This document shows, in pieces, positions 49,458 to 57,466 of a stretch of 57,556 nucleotides of DNA. Numbering within the stretch: the first letter of the stretch is position 1; every line of letters begins with the position of its first letter. The position numbers were made by a program, and so were the translations under genes. Origin of the DNA: a virus; IMG/VR virus record IMGVR_UViG_3300042868_002472, positions 1-57,556 of that record; one strand, given 5' to 3'. The notes under the pieces are model-generated. The model worked only from the letters and a program-made list of their open reading frames with translations, had not been told where the DNA came from and searched no databases.

Positions 49458-50840
49458 TTAAGACGAGATGGCTATGGAAAAAATATTATTAGTATCAACA
49501 AGAATCCAAGTAGTAGCGCTCCCAACTTGTACTGGTGATGAACGACTTACTTTATCGTTTTGACCTGTTTGACCATAAATATTATACCCCCAAGACCATA
49601 GCGTTCCATCTGTTTTTATGGCAAGCATTGGGCCTGAAGCTGCTGACTTTGCCCAATTAGTTAAAGCCCCTACTTGTACTGGAGAAGAGCGGTCTACCCT
49701 ATCATTTTGACCTAAAGTACCGTAACTATTTTCTCCCCACGTCCATAATGTTCCGTCTGTTTTAATGGCGGCAATAGAATTACTGCCAGAAACATTTGAC
49801 CAATTAGTTAAAGCTCCAATCTGCACTGGAGAAGAACGATACACCCTATCATTTTGACCTAATTGGCCATTTTGATTTTGGCTCCAACTCCATATAGTTC
49901 CGTCTGTTTTAATAGCAATATTCATTTTTGGAGATATCTTAGACCAATTAGTTAAAGCCCCAACTTGGACTGGAGAGGAGCGATTAACTCTATCATTTTG
50001 CCCTAATTGACCATCATTATTGCTACCCCAAGACCAAAGAGTTCCGTCTGTTTTAGTAGCTACTGTATGATTATAACTAACTGATATATTAGAAGTCCAG
50101 TTTGTTAAGCCACCAACTTGTACTGGGGATGAGCGATTAGCATATGAACCTGCTTGATTTAATCCCAGTTGACCATAACTTCCATTCCCCCATGCCCATA
50201 ATGTACCGTTGGTTTTTACGGCAAGCATAAATTCACCTGAACATATAACGCTAGACCAATTAGTTAATGCTCCTATTTGTACAGGAGATGAACGATTAAC
50301 TAAATCATTTTGACCTAACTGTCCAAAATTATTTCTACCCCAAGCCCAAAGTTTTCCATCTGTTCCCGTAGCAGCTGATTGTTGTGTTCCAGATGATATA
50401 CTTGACCATGTAGTGTCCGCACCAACTTGAGTTGGAGAAGAGCGGTCTACCCTATCATTTTGTCCTAATTGACCATAAGAGTTTTGTCCCCATGTATACA
50501 GCAGTCTAGGCTGAACGGGTGTTCCTGAAGTACCTGTGCTGTAAGGGCCTGGACCGTACGCATTTACCGCACATACTTGAACTGTATATGCCGTTCCATT
50601 AGTCAATCCTGTAATCGTGATTGGAGAAGCAGAGTCTGTTGCTGAAAACAAAACACCAGCGGCTGACTGAGCAATTGCTATATAAGAGGTAATAACTCCA
50701 CCCCCCACATTAGATGGGGCAGTAAAGGCAACAGATACTTGTGCGTTGCCTGCAGTTACAGTTCCTATTGTTGGCGCATTAGGCACCTTCAAAGGGTTAT
50801 ACGAGGCTGTGATGAACCCACCTAAATAGCGCATTGACAT
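49458..50840 (-). CDS. Fibronectin III plus 7-blade RCC1-repeat protein
   Basis: This 460-residue protein has residues about 18-110 forming a fibronectin type III-like domain (VPNAPTIGTVTAGNAQVSVA, ITGLTNGTAYTVQVCAVNAY), a common fold on phage virions that aids surface attachment. Residues about 112-460 are exactly seven RCC1-type repeats, one propeller, closing with NNIFSIAISS. The start MSMRYLGGFI resembles the 14-blade protein's start, suggesting a shared attachment peptide. It is the first of the three RCC1 genes in transcription order. Confidence 0.85.
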   Translation of the reverse strand: MSMRYLGGFITASYNPLKVPNAPTIGTVTAGNAQVSVAFTAPSNVGGGVITSYIAIAQSAAGVLFSATDSASPITITGLTNGTAYTVQVCAVNAYGPGPYSTGTSGTPVQPRLLYTWGQNSYGQLGQNDRVDRSSPTQVGADTTWSSISSGTQQSAATGTDGKLWAWGRNNFGQLGQNDLVNRSSPVQIGALTNWSSVICSGEFMLAVKTNGTLWAWGNGSYGQLGLNQAGSYANRSSPVQVGGLTNWTSNISVSYNHTVATKTDGTLWSWGSNNDGQLGQNDRVNRSSPVQVGALTNWSKISPKMNIAIKTDGTIWSWSQNQNGQLGQNDRVYRSSPVQIGALTNWSNVSGSNSIAAIKTDGTLWTWGENSYGTLGQNDRVDRSSPVQVGALTNWAKSAASGPMLAIKTDGTLWSWGYNIYGQTGQNDKVSRSSPVQVGSATTWILVDTNNIFSIAISS

Positions 50841-50844
50841 ACGA

Positions 50845-51243
50845 TTAACTCGCTATGAGTTCATAACTTATTGAGTATGTAATGCCGCTAGCAGTACCTG
50901 AAGTTACCGTGATTGATGAGCCTTCTTCTAAATAGATAGCCGTTGTTTTATCCGCAACAATTAATGATGCATTAGCAGGCACGGAAATTGTACTTGTAAC
51001 TGGATACGCTGTACCGCCAGAAGGAGCAGAGCCTTGAGCTACCGCGCCGTTAGTGTAGATAGACACCGTTGCGTTTACCGCTGATGAGCCATTCACGTTA
51101 GCAGCCACAATCTGATTAATCTTCATGACTGTACCAGAAGCCGCTGCGTTAGGTAAAAGCACCACAGCAGTCGTTCCACTAGGTGTAAGGTATGTTGTTT
51201 TGCCGTATATACTCGTTACGGCGACGATGTTCGGGGATGCCAT
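50845..51243 (-). CDS. Small beta-rich virion protein
   Basis: This 132-residue protein starts MASPNIVAVTSIYGKTTYLT and consists of alternating hydrophobic/Thr/Ser strands, consistent with a small jelly-roll or beta-sandwich. Similar short proteins are found next to fibre genes in many phages. A GGAGAAATAACTC ribosome site precedes the start. It is probably a fibre-associated structural piece; function unknown. Confidence 0.6.
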   Translation of the reverse strand: MASPNIVAVTSIYGKTTYLTPSGTTAVVLLPNAAASGTVMKINQIVAANVNGSSAVNATVSIYTNGAVAQGSAPSGGTAYPVTSTISVPANASLIVADKTTAIYLEEGSSITVTSGTASGITYSISYELIAS

Positions 51244-51256
51244 GAGTTATTTCTCC

Positions 51257-51763
51257 TTAAAAATGATTGGCGTAAATGCCATGATACTTATTTCTGGCCT
51301 CTACAGCCACCAATTCAGCAAAGTCTAAGTCATTGAAATAACCTATATTTTTGCGTTTTTTATTCTCATCCACGTACACAAACCATTTGTTACTGGCCTT
51401 ATGCCAAGAGACACCTTTTACTCCAGATGTATTGGATGAAAATAATTTTCTATTGCTAGCATTTTGAGCCGTGGTAGCCTCGCGTAAATTTTCAATGCGG
51501 TTATCTATTGTGTCTATGTTTATATGATCTAACTGTTCAGGCCATTTGCCCGTATGCCATAAGTATATAAGCTTATGTACGCAATAATGTTGACCTTTAA
51601 TCTTTGTTGTCACATACCTACGACTTCTAGTTATTTCTTTTGGCTTAGACCCAACAACACGACCAGCATAATTACCATTACCGCCACATGCGTTTTTTCG
51701 CACAAGGTTGCCGTCTTCTCGATAATCGAAAAGCTCTTTAAGCATTTCTTGTGTAATTGTCAT
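51257..51763 (-). CDS. HNH-AP2 homing endonuclease
   Basis: Protein of about 168 residues. The middle has an HNH_3-type nuclease, CVHKLIYLWHTGKWPEQLDH followed by NIDTIDNRIENLREAT. The C-terminus is an AP2-type DNA-binding domain (SGVKGVSWHKASNKWFVYVD, KKRKNIGYF, AVEARNKYHG). This is the domain order of phage HNH-AP2 homing endonucleases. The start is ATG 51763 after AGGAAAT; upstream in-frame codons overlap the fibre gene and look non-coding. It lies as a cuckoo gene within the fibre cluster. Confidence 0.86.
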   Translation of the reverse strand: MTITQEMLKELFDYREDGNLVRKNACGGNGNYAGRVVGSKPKEITRSRRYVTTKIKGQHYCVHKLIYLWHTGKWPEQLDHINIDTIDNRIENLREATTAQNASNRKLFSSNTSGVKGVSWHKASNKWFVYVDENKKRKNIGYFNDLDFAELVAVEARNKYHGIYANHF

Positions 51764-51768
51764 ATTTC

Positions 51769-52137
51769 CTATAAACCAAAAATAAGGGAGAAAGCAATAG
51801 CCTGTCCCTTTGATGCACCTGAGGCAGCAGGGGTAGTTGATGCCCAAGTAGTGCCGTCACTCGTTAGAACATTACCAGCGGTACCAGGGGCTACGCCAGC
51901 AGCTAATAACTTACCAGTAGTACCATTATATAACGGTACGGCGTTAGCTGTAGATGAGGCAGGGCCAACAACATCCCCTGATGTACCGCTAGCGATTACA
52001 ACAACGTTTCCGCCAGCGTCCTTAGTATACAGTTTTTTGTCGGTTACGTTAACCGCCAGCTCACCTTGAGTTAACGACCCAGCACCTGGTACTGAACTAG
52101 CGGTGGATGAATTTTTAGTAATAATTGTGACGGCCAT
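51769..52137 (-). CDS. Tail fibre C-terminal piece, separate gene
   Basis: This 122-residue protein starts with TIITKNSSTASSVPGAGSLT, a typical fibre opening, and ends GASKGQAIAFSLIFGL, a very common fibre C-terminus. Its centre (GDVVGPASSTANAVPLYNGT) repeats a segment of the 848-residue fibre next to it (GDVVGPASATDNAIARYNLT). It starts in a TAATG overlap with the fibre's stop. It may be a separate tip subunit or the remnant of one long fibre split in two near the homing gene. Confidence 0.66.
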   Translation of the reverse strand: MAVTIITKNSSTASSVPGAGSLTQGELAVNVTDKKLYTKDAGGNVVVIASGTSGDVVGPASSTANAVPLYNGTTGKLLAAGVAPGTAGNVLTSDGTTWASTTPAASGASKGQAIAFSLIFGL

Positions 52138-54683
52138 TAATAGGTCCCTCCGTTAAGTGTACCCGTACAGTTTGAAATATCACCAGACGAAGGGGTACCT
52201 AGTGCTGGTGTAATAAATGTTGGACTAGTATCATAAACCAATTTGCCCGTACCTGTCGCGCCAGTGCTAGTCACACCTTCAAAAGTAGTATGCCCTGAAG
52301 CAGAAAGTGTAACAGTGCTAACAGATGACAGCCCTGCAAGAGTCGTTGATGTTGCACCTAAGCTAATAGATGTTGAACCAATCGTTACTGCAGAGTTATC
52401 AAGGTTAGTATTAGGGATAGATGCTACATTTTCCCAAGCGGTGTTACCCGCGTTTCTGCGTATTAAGTTACCTGCGGCGGTACTTGTAAAACCTACGTCA
52501 CCTTCATATTGGCCTAGTATACCGCCAAACGATGGTCGAATAAACAATGAACCGTTAGCCGCAGCATGAACTACCGCGCATACTTGTACCTTGGCATTAG
52601 GCGCAGATGGCAGTGTCTTTGTTAATCCACCAGCAACAGTAGGATCATAATAAAGTATTTGACCATCAATCCAAGCCTCTGCCCCACCAGTGGTGTCAAT
52701 ACCACGAACCAAGCCAAAACCAGTTACATATATCCAATCATTTAGCGCACCGCTTTCAGTAGCTACGCCCATGACATATGACGCAGTAGAAGCCGTTAAT
52801 CCTGTAGCTGGAGCGCCTGTCAATCCACCGCTAGAACCAACTGTGCCAGTAAACATAACCACTTGGCCTTCAGTTACTGCGGAAGAGCATTTAATTCTAA
52901 AGTAAGTTTCTTCACCTATTTGCTGAACAGCGTTACCGCCTTCCATAACCAAGCTTAATGTTTGGATGGAATCAGCGTTATCCCAATACAATGTGCCTTG
53001 GGCTGTTGGCAAGGTTGTTGGTGTAATGTCAAACTCAACAGAATTTACGTTACCAACATCACCGTTGTCACTAACAGTAACGGTTGAGTTTTGTAATAGC
53101 TTGCCGGTAGTTAAATTATAACGGGCAATAGCGTTGTCTGTAGCACTTGCTGGACCAACAACATCGCCGCCACCTTTGCTATTAAACGTATTCCAATCGG
53201 TAGAGGTCAAGTAACCATCAACGGATGTTGATGCCGCAGCCATTGAAATAGCTGGTGTAGATCCACCAGATGATACAACGGGCGCGGTGCCTGTGACACT
53301 AGTAACACCACCAGGTGCCGGTGTTTGCCAAGTAGCCGCCGTACCGCTAGTGGCCGTCAACACCTGACCTACTGTAGGGGCCGAAGAGGATGACACGTTA
53401 ACCACGGTCGTGGCTGAGTTTAAGGCGTTTGCCTTAGCTGCCGTACCGGTCGTGTCTTGATTCCAAGTCGGTATCGCACCTGCTAAGTCAGCGTAGGCAA
53501 TACTTACAACACCAGTCTGGCCGTTAACGCTAGTAACCGTATTAGACTGGTCAATCTTCTGCCAAGCTGTGCCATTAAAGATAGCCCAGTCACCCACTTG
53601 CCAATCGGTAATGCCGTTAAGGTTAGTCGTACCTGCCACAGAGACAGCGTAGTAGTAACCGTTAGTGCCGACGCTAGAAGTAAGTGTTGGCGTGTTTGTT
53701 GATGCGTTCCAGGTACCTTGGTACGCCAAGGCGCCAGTGATGGCTGCCGTCGTTGCGCTAGTGATAACACCCTTGGCGTTAACCGTTAAGATAGGTATCG
53801 CTGTAGTTGAACCGTATGTGTTAGCCGACACGCCTGATGCAGGCAAGTCAGCGTTAACCAATGCTCGGTAAGTTGGATCCGCGTCAGCGCCTGAAGTAGG
53901 ACCAGCCCTGACTGTATTAGCAGGGACAGGAGCAACAACCTCAACCGTCGCCCATGATGGCGCACCGCTACCTTGAGAGGCAAGCACCTGGCCAACTGAA
54001 CCCACTGTTGAAATTTGAATGCTTGAACCGTCTGAGTAGGCAATCCCACCAGCAGCCGGGGCAGTTAATGGTGTACCTGTACCACCACGGGTAATATCAA
54101 GGACGCCCTCTGTTTGAGCTAGGTCTGCTAAGTTAATGGCAGGGTGAACGTGATCTTCGCGAGAGCTTACGTTAGCCACACCAGCCGTCGCTAAGCCAAC
54201 AGCTAGTGGCGTTGCACTTGAGAACACGGCATACAGCGTAACGTCGTTGTTTAACGCACCGCCACCTGTTAAACCAGTGCCCGCAATCACTTGACGACTA
54301 GTTGGCACGTAACCAGTAACAGTCACAGAGGCCGTAGTCATCGCTGTTACGCGGCCGTTTGCGTCAACGGTAACAACTGGAATCTCTGTCGTCGTGCCGT
54401 ATGTGCCAGCTGCCACGCCAGTGTTATCTAGCTGAGTAGTACCAATGCCACCAGGTGCTACAGAAATGGTTCTGTTAACGCTTAAGTCGCCGCCGCCTGT
54501 CAAGCCCGTGCCGGCATTAACTTGGCGCGTTGATGGTACACCGGTTACGTTTAATACTGCGTTAACTTGTACCTTGTAGGTTACGCCGTTATTAACATAC
54601 ATCATCCAGCCCGTATTAGACGGAGACGGATCTTCTGGTAACTGCGTAATCGAGGTTGGGACTAAATTACTTGGAATTGTCAT
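52137..54683 (-). CDS. Long tail fibre protein
   Basis: The 848-residue protein is rich in Thr, Gly, Val and Ala. An N-terminal attachment region (TSITQLPEDPSPSNTGWMMY) is followed by repeated fibre elements: GTGLTGGG occurs twice (about 58 and 139), then RGGTGTP, NSKGGGDVVGPASATDNAIA, and a C-terminal FITPALGTPSSGDISN. These are typical of trimeric tail fibres and of phage proteins with short knitted beta repeats. It probably contacts the cell surface. It overlaps the upstream CxxC gene. Confidence 0.78.
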   Translation of the reverse strand: MTIPSNLVPTSITQLPEDPSPSNTGWMMYVNNGVTYKVQVNAVLNVTGVPSTRQVNAGTGLTGGGDLSVNRTISVAPGGIGTTQLDNTGVAAGTYGTTTEIPVVTVDANGRVTAMTTASVTVTGYVPTSRQVIAGTGLTGGGALNNDVTLYAVFSSATPLAVGLATAGVANVSSREDHVHPAINLADLAQTEGVLDITRGGTGTPLTAPAAGGIAYSDGSSIQISTVGSVGQVLASQGSGAPSWATVEVVAPVPANTVRAGPTSGADADPTYRALVNADLPASGVSANTYGSTTAIPILTVNAKGVITSATTAAITGALAYQGTWNASTNTPTLTSSVGTNGYYYAVSVAGTTNLNGITDWQVGDWAIFNGTAWQKIDQSNTVTSVNGQTGVVSIAYADLAGAIPTWNQDTTGTAAKANALNSATTVVNVSSSSAPTVGQVLTATSGTAATWQTPAPGGVTSVTGTAPVVSSGGSTPAISMAAASTSVDGYLTSTDWNTFNSKGGGDVVGPASATDNAIARYNLTTGKLLQNSTVTVSDNGDVGNVNSVEFDITPTTLPTAQGTLYWDNADSIQTLSLVMEGGNAVQQIGEETYFRIKCSSAVTEGQVVMFTGTVGSSGGLTGAPATGLTASTASYVMGVATESGALNDWIYVTGFGLVRGIDTTGGAEAWIDGQILYYDPTVAGGLTKTLPSAPNAKVQVCAVVHAAANGSLFIRPSFGGILGQYEGDVGFTSTAAGNLIRRNAGNTAWENVASIPNTNLDNSAVTIGSTSISLGATSTTLAGLSSVSTVTLSASGHTTFEGVTSTGATGTGKLVYDTSPTFITPALGTPSSGDISNCTGTLNGGTY

Positions 54684-54982
54684 GGGACTAAATACCCCTC
54701 ATTATTTTGTGTAATAATAAACAGATTATCTAGCTCGTTAACTACACCTGCCGGGGATGTATTAAGCGGCAAATCTGGTCGCACAAACGGCAACACAATC
54801 TTATCAGCCGGTCTTGGCGCCAATCTGTATGGATCGTATTGATCCACGTCTTCTTTACAAACCATTAGATTTGGATAGTTAGGATCAGGCATCAACTCCC
54901 CTAGTGGGAACTTGCGGCTACACCTGGCACAGATTGCAATGCCTAGTGTTGAGTTGCCAGAGGTGTCTAAAAACTTAGCCAT
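54680..54982 (-). CDS. Conserved CxxC virion/tail protein
   Basis: The 100-residue protein has ICARCSRKFPLGELMPDPNY (residues 17-36) and MVCKEDVDQYDPYRLAPR, so three Cys, two in a CxxC knuckle, possibly a metal site. The DPYRLAPRP segment is shared by proteins placed directly after the adaptor in many environmental podoviruses. It overlaps genes on both sides (ATGA and shared base). A structural tail role is likely from position. Confidence 0.65.
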   Translation of the reverse strand: MAKFLDTSGNSTLGIAICARCSRKFPLGELMPDPNYPNLMVCKEDVDQYDPYRLAPRPADKIVLPFVRPDLPLNTSPAGVVNELDNLFIITQNNEGYLVP

Positions 54983-55965
54983 TATCTAGTATAAGGTGCA
55001 ATCCACGGCTGGATAGTGGTAGGGCTACCATCGTTGTCCCCATTCCATGCTGTGTTCATATTAAGTGCTGCCGCTTGGCTTAATGGCACCAATAAATTAG
55101 CGTCAACAACATCAATCTCTTGCGCCAATTTAAACGCCAGTTGTGACACAATCGCTTCGTACCAACGCTGTGGTATGTCTAGCTCTTGTTGTAACGTACC
55201 CACGTCCATGATCTGACGGTGACGCCACACAATCAACTGCGCACCCTCAGCTGCCAAGTTAGGCGCTGGCCATAGATGCAAGATAGGTTGATTGATGTCG
55301 CGTTGAAACCAGTACGTCGTAGGGCGACCGGCAAATATTTGATTGCTCTGTGCCACGTAAGAGTCACGATTTAATACACCAAACGGAATCTCACTTGGCG
55401 TGTTACCAAGGGTAATCACACTATAAGACAGCGTGCCAGAGGTCGCGGTGATTTTAAAGTACTGATACGCAATCGCAGGGTAGATATCAAACCAAGTGAT
55501 TTGCCCAGCTGTAGCGCTAGGCGTTACAGTATCAACCACTGTCCATGTTAAATTGTCATTGGACACAGAAAAGGTAAGTGGAACGGCAGCAGCGCTCCAT
55601 TCAATACCTACTGTACTAACAACCGTGCTTGACGTGAAATTGACCTGATACACTGTTGATGTAGATACGACTGCACCAGTAACTGGTTGCAAGTAACGGT
55701 AGTTAACGTTTAGCACTTCTTCAGTACCTAAAGGCAAAGTGACGTTAGGCTGACCTTCGTAGAACGGCAATATTAATTTTTCAATACACCAAGAGGGAGT
55801 TCTGACTGAGGCCATCTCTGACAAAAGAAGATACAGAACATCAGTTGCGATGCTCTGCATTTCAGCGGTAACACGCTGCGCGGTAATTTTACAGCGACGA
55901 AACGCATGGTCAATCACCTTGTTGGTGTTGAATGTTGTTGCGCTTATTGTCCCAGATACAGCCAT
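54982..55965 (-). CDS. Head-tail adaptor-like protein, copy 2 (P22 gp4-like)
   Basis: Protein of about 327 residues. The N-terminal helices (DHAFRRCKITAQRVTAEMQS) and the segment NRDSYVAQSNQIFAGRPTTY, WFQRDINQPILHLWPAPN, followed by WYEAIVSQLAFKLAQEIDV, match podoviral adaptor/stabilisation proteins. A Thr/Ser/Val-rich beta domain of about 100 residues (100-200) is inserted, absent from copy 1 at 37812. A TTG is in frame one codon upstream; ATG 55965 after GAGGA is chosen. It probably builds the ring under the portal, with copy 1 serving the other ring. Confidence 0.72.
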   Translation of the reverse strand: MAVSGTISATTFNTNKVIDHAFRRCKITAQRVTAEMQSIATDVLYLLLSEMASVRTPSWCIEKLILPFYEGQPNVTLPLGTEEVLNVNYRYLQPVTGAVVSTSTVYQVNFTSSTVVSTVGIEWSAAAVPLTFSVSNDNLTWTVVDTVTPSATAGQITWFDIYPAIAYQYFKITATSGTLSYSVITLGNTPSEIPFGVLNRDSYVAQSNQIFAGRPTTYWFQRDINQPILHLWPAPNLAAEGAQLIVWRHRQIMDVGTLQQELDIPQRWYEAIVSQLAFKLAQEIDVVDANLLVPLSQAAALNMNTAWNGDNDGSPTTIQPWIAPYTR

Positions 55966-56050
55966 CAAGTAGTCCTCACGGTTGATGGCAGCTGTTACAG
56001 CGTGCCCAATTTTTTAATATTATGCCCTATAATCAGCACAAATAAAACTA

Positions 56051-56392
56051 CTATTTTTTAGCTTTGCCACCACACATAAGCATAGGGACACGAGGATCAC
56101 GACCGGCTACCATAGCTGGGCCACGAACAACGCGCTTTTGAACCATCTCCTCGCGCTGCATGCGAGGTGTCTCCATAGACTCGTGCTTTACCATTGCCTT
56201 GCGACTAGCATAACGTTCGCCAGTGGCTTTCTCAAGCACCTTGCCGCCCTTTTTAAGTTTGGTCAAAGGCTCACCCTTGTGCATGGCCTTTTCATGCTTG
56301 TGAACAGCAGACTTAACCATAGCCTTGTCTTGTTTTAAATCAATCTTGCCACCTTCAGCAAACTTAAACTCTTTAACGTATGTACATGCCAT
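56051..56392 (-). CDS. Basic Lys-rich virion-associated protein
   Basis: This 113-residue, strongly basic protein has repeated Lys/His/Met stretches (KAMVKSAVHKHEKAMHKGEP) and Gly-Gly motifs (FAEGGKID, LKKGGKVLE, MCGGKAKK at the end) like those in the large virion proteins. Its charge suggests DNA or membrane contact. Similar proteins occur in tail regions of environmental phages without a known function. AAGGAAAAACATC precedes the start. Confidence 0.6.
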   Translation of the reverse strand: MACTYVKEFKFAEGGKIDLKQDKAMVKSAVHKHEKAMHKGEPLTKLKKGGKVLEKATGERYASRKAMVKHESMETPRMQREEMVQKRVVRGPAMVAGRDPRVPMLMCGGKAKK

Positions 56393-56403
56393 GATGTTTT
56401 TCC

Positions 56404-57036
56404 TTAATAAGTGTAAGCAATAGGGCCTTGGTTAGCAACAAAAGTGCTACCAGGGATAATTGCGCCTAATGTACCGAATGTTCCTGCAGAAGAGTTAGTG
56501 ACTGATAGATATGCACTGCCTTCACCCCCAGGGATTGTTCTGAACTTAGCTGTAGTACCGTTAAATTGAACAGCAACGTAGCAATAATTAGGGCCTAGTA
56601 CACTTTCAGGTGCAGTAAATGCGACCTGCTGTATGTTGTTAGTGCCTGTCACTGTAGCGCCAGCTAGTGCTGAATTAGCTAACAATGCACCAGCATTGTC
56701 ATATAGCGCAACAATAACTTTGTCTGTGCCTGCAACAGACCCTGTTAAATAGCCAATGCCTGTTAATGTTATGCTGTGTGGTATATAAACACTTGCCCAG
56801 TAAATGTCACCATTTGAGCATGCACTATCAGTCCCACCAGCAAGTGCGCCTAATAGAGGGTATGTAGCAAAGAACGGGAGTGCATTCGTCACACTCACGC
56901 TCGGCGTTACATTCGTATAGGCTTTAATCTGGTCAGCCGTTACTTGTACTGACACCCCTGATTGAACTGACTCAAACGGGTCGGAAGCCGAGACTGCCGA
57001 TCCCGCTGTTAGATCCGTGATATTAACGTTAGCCAT
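56404..57036 (-). CDS. Virion structural protein
   Basis: The 210-residue protein starts MANVNITDLTAGSAVSASDP, an attachment-like opening found in several fibre proteins, followed by a beta-sandwich-like region rich in Gly, Thr and Ala (DIYWASVYIPHSITLTGIGY, GPNYCYVAVQFNGTTAKFRT). It is probably a capsid or tail surface protein, possibly carbohydrate-binding. Ribosome site AAGGGGTTATC. No named family is recognised. Confidence 0.62.
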   Translation of the reverse strand: MANVNITDLTAGSAVSASDPFESVQSGVSVQVTADQIKAYTNVTPSVSVTNALPFFATYPLLGALAGGTDSACSNGDIYWASVYIPHSITLTGIGYLTGSVAGTDKVIVALYDNAGALLANSALAGATVTGTNNIQQVAFTAPESVLGPNYCYVAVQFNGTTAKFRTIPGGEGSAYLSVTNSSAGTFGTLGAIIPGSTFVANQGPIAYTY

Positions 57037-57045
57037 GATAACCCC

Positions 57046-57465
57046 TTACCAAGTAGACGGATTAGCGTACGTTTTAATGCACTCTAAGATGATTGTGTAT
57101 CGATCACCAGCTGTAGCACCAGTAGTTGTGAATAACACATCGCCTGTTTTGCCTGTGCTAGAATTATTTGGAATGCCTCCAAAGTCAGAGAAGCACATCT
57201 TGTACATCACATCTGCCGGAACAGTATCAGCGATAACGTTAGTGTCTGCATCCCAAAGGATGTCAACCGCCATGCCATAAGTTTGTGCCCAGATTTTATT
57301 AATCTTTACACCATTGCACGCGTGGCCGTAAGTGTCAGGGTTAAGTGTTGAAACATCTACCTTAACAACAGCAGTTTCGCCTGTGCCATCAGAGATGTTT
57401 GTGAATTTTTGAATGACAAGTCTCTCGCCATCAAGGATTGTTTGTGTTGTTACTGCATCTGCCAT
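57046..57465 (-). CDS. Virion structural protein
   Basis: The 139-residue protein MADAVTTQTILDGERLVIQK continues with FTNISDGTGETAVVKVDVST, a pattern seen in small virion proteins near the capsid and tail genes of environmental podoviruses. It is beta-rich with Trp/Tyr in the centre. AGGAGAATAGC precedes the start and overlaps the stop of the gene upstream. Role unknown beyond structural. Confidence 0.62.
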   Translation of the reverse strand: MADAVTTQTILDGERLVIQKFTNISDGTGETAVVKVDVSTLNPDTYGHACNGVKINKIWAQTYGMAVDILWDADTNVIADTVPADVMYKMCFSDFGGIPNNSSTGKTGDVLFTTTGATAGDRYTIILECIKTYANPSTW

Positions 57466-57466
57466 G

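Noticed and set aside
43809-50840. Regular repeats that could suggest a CRISPR array
   Set aside because: The units are in-frame coding repeats of about 49 codons with RCC1 protein patterns; there are no short identical repeats with unique spacers, and no cas1/cas2 genes.
49458-54683. Diversity-generating retroelement targeting the fibre
   Set aside because: No reverse transcriptase, template repeat or accessory gene is present anywhere in the window.
55966-56050. Promoter in the gap before the larger adaptor gene
   Set aside because: The gap is AT-rich with several TATAAT-like words, but no -35 with proper spacing could be fixed.
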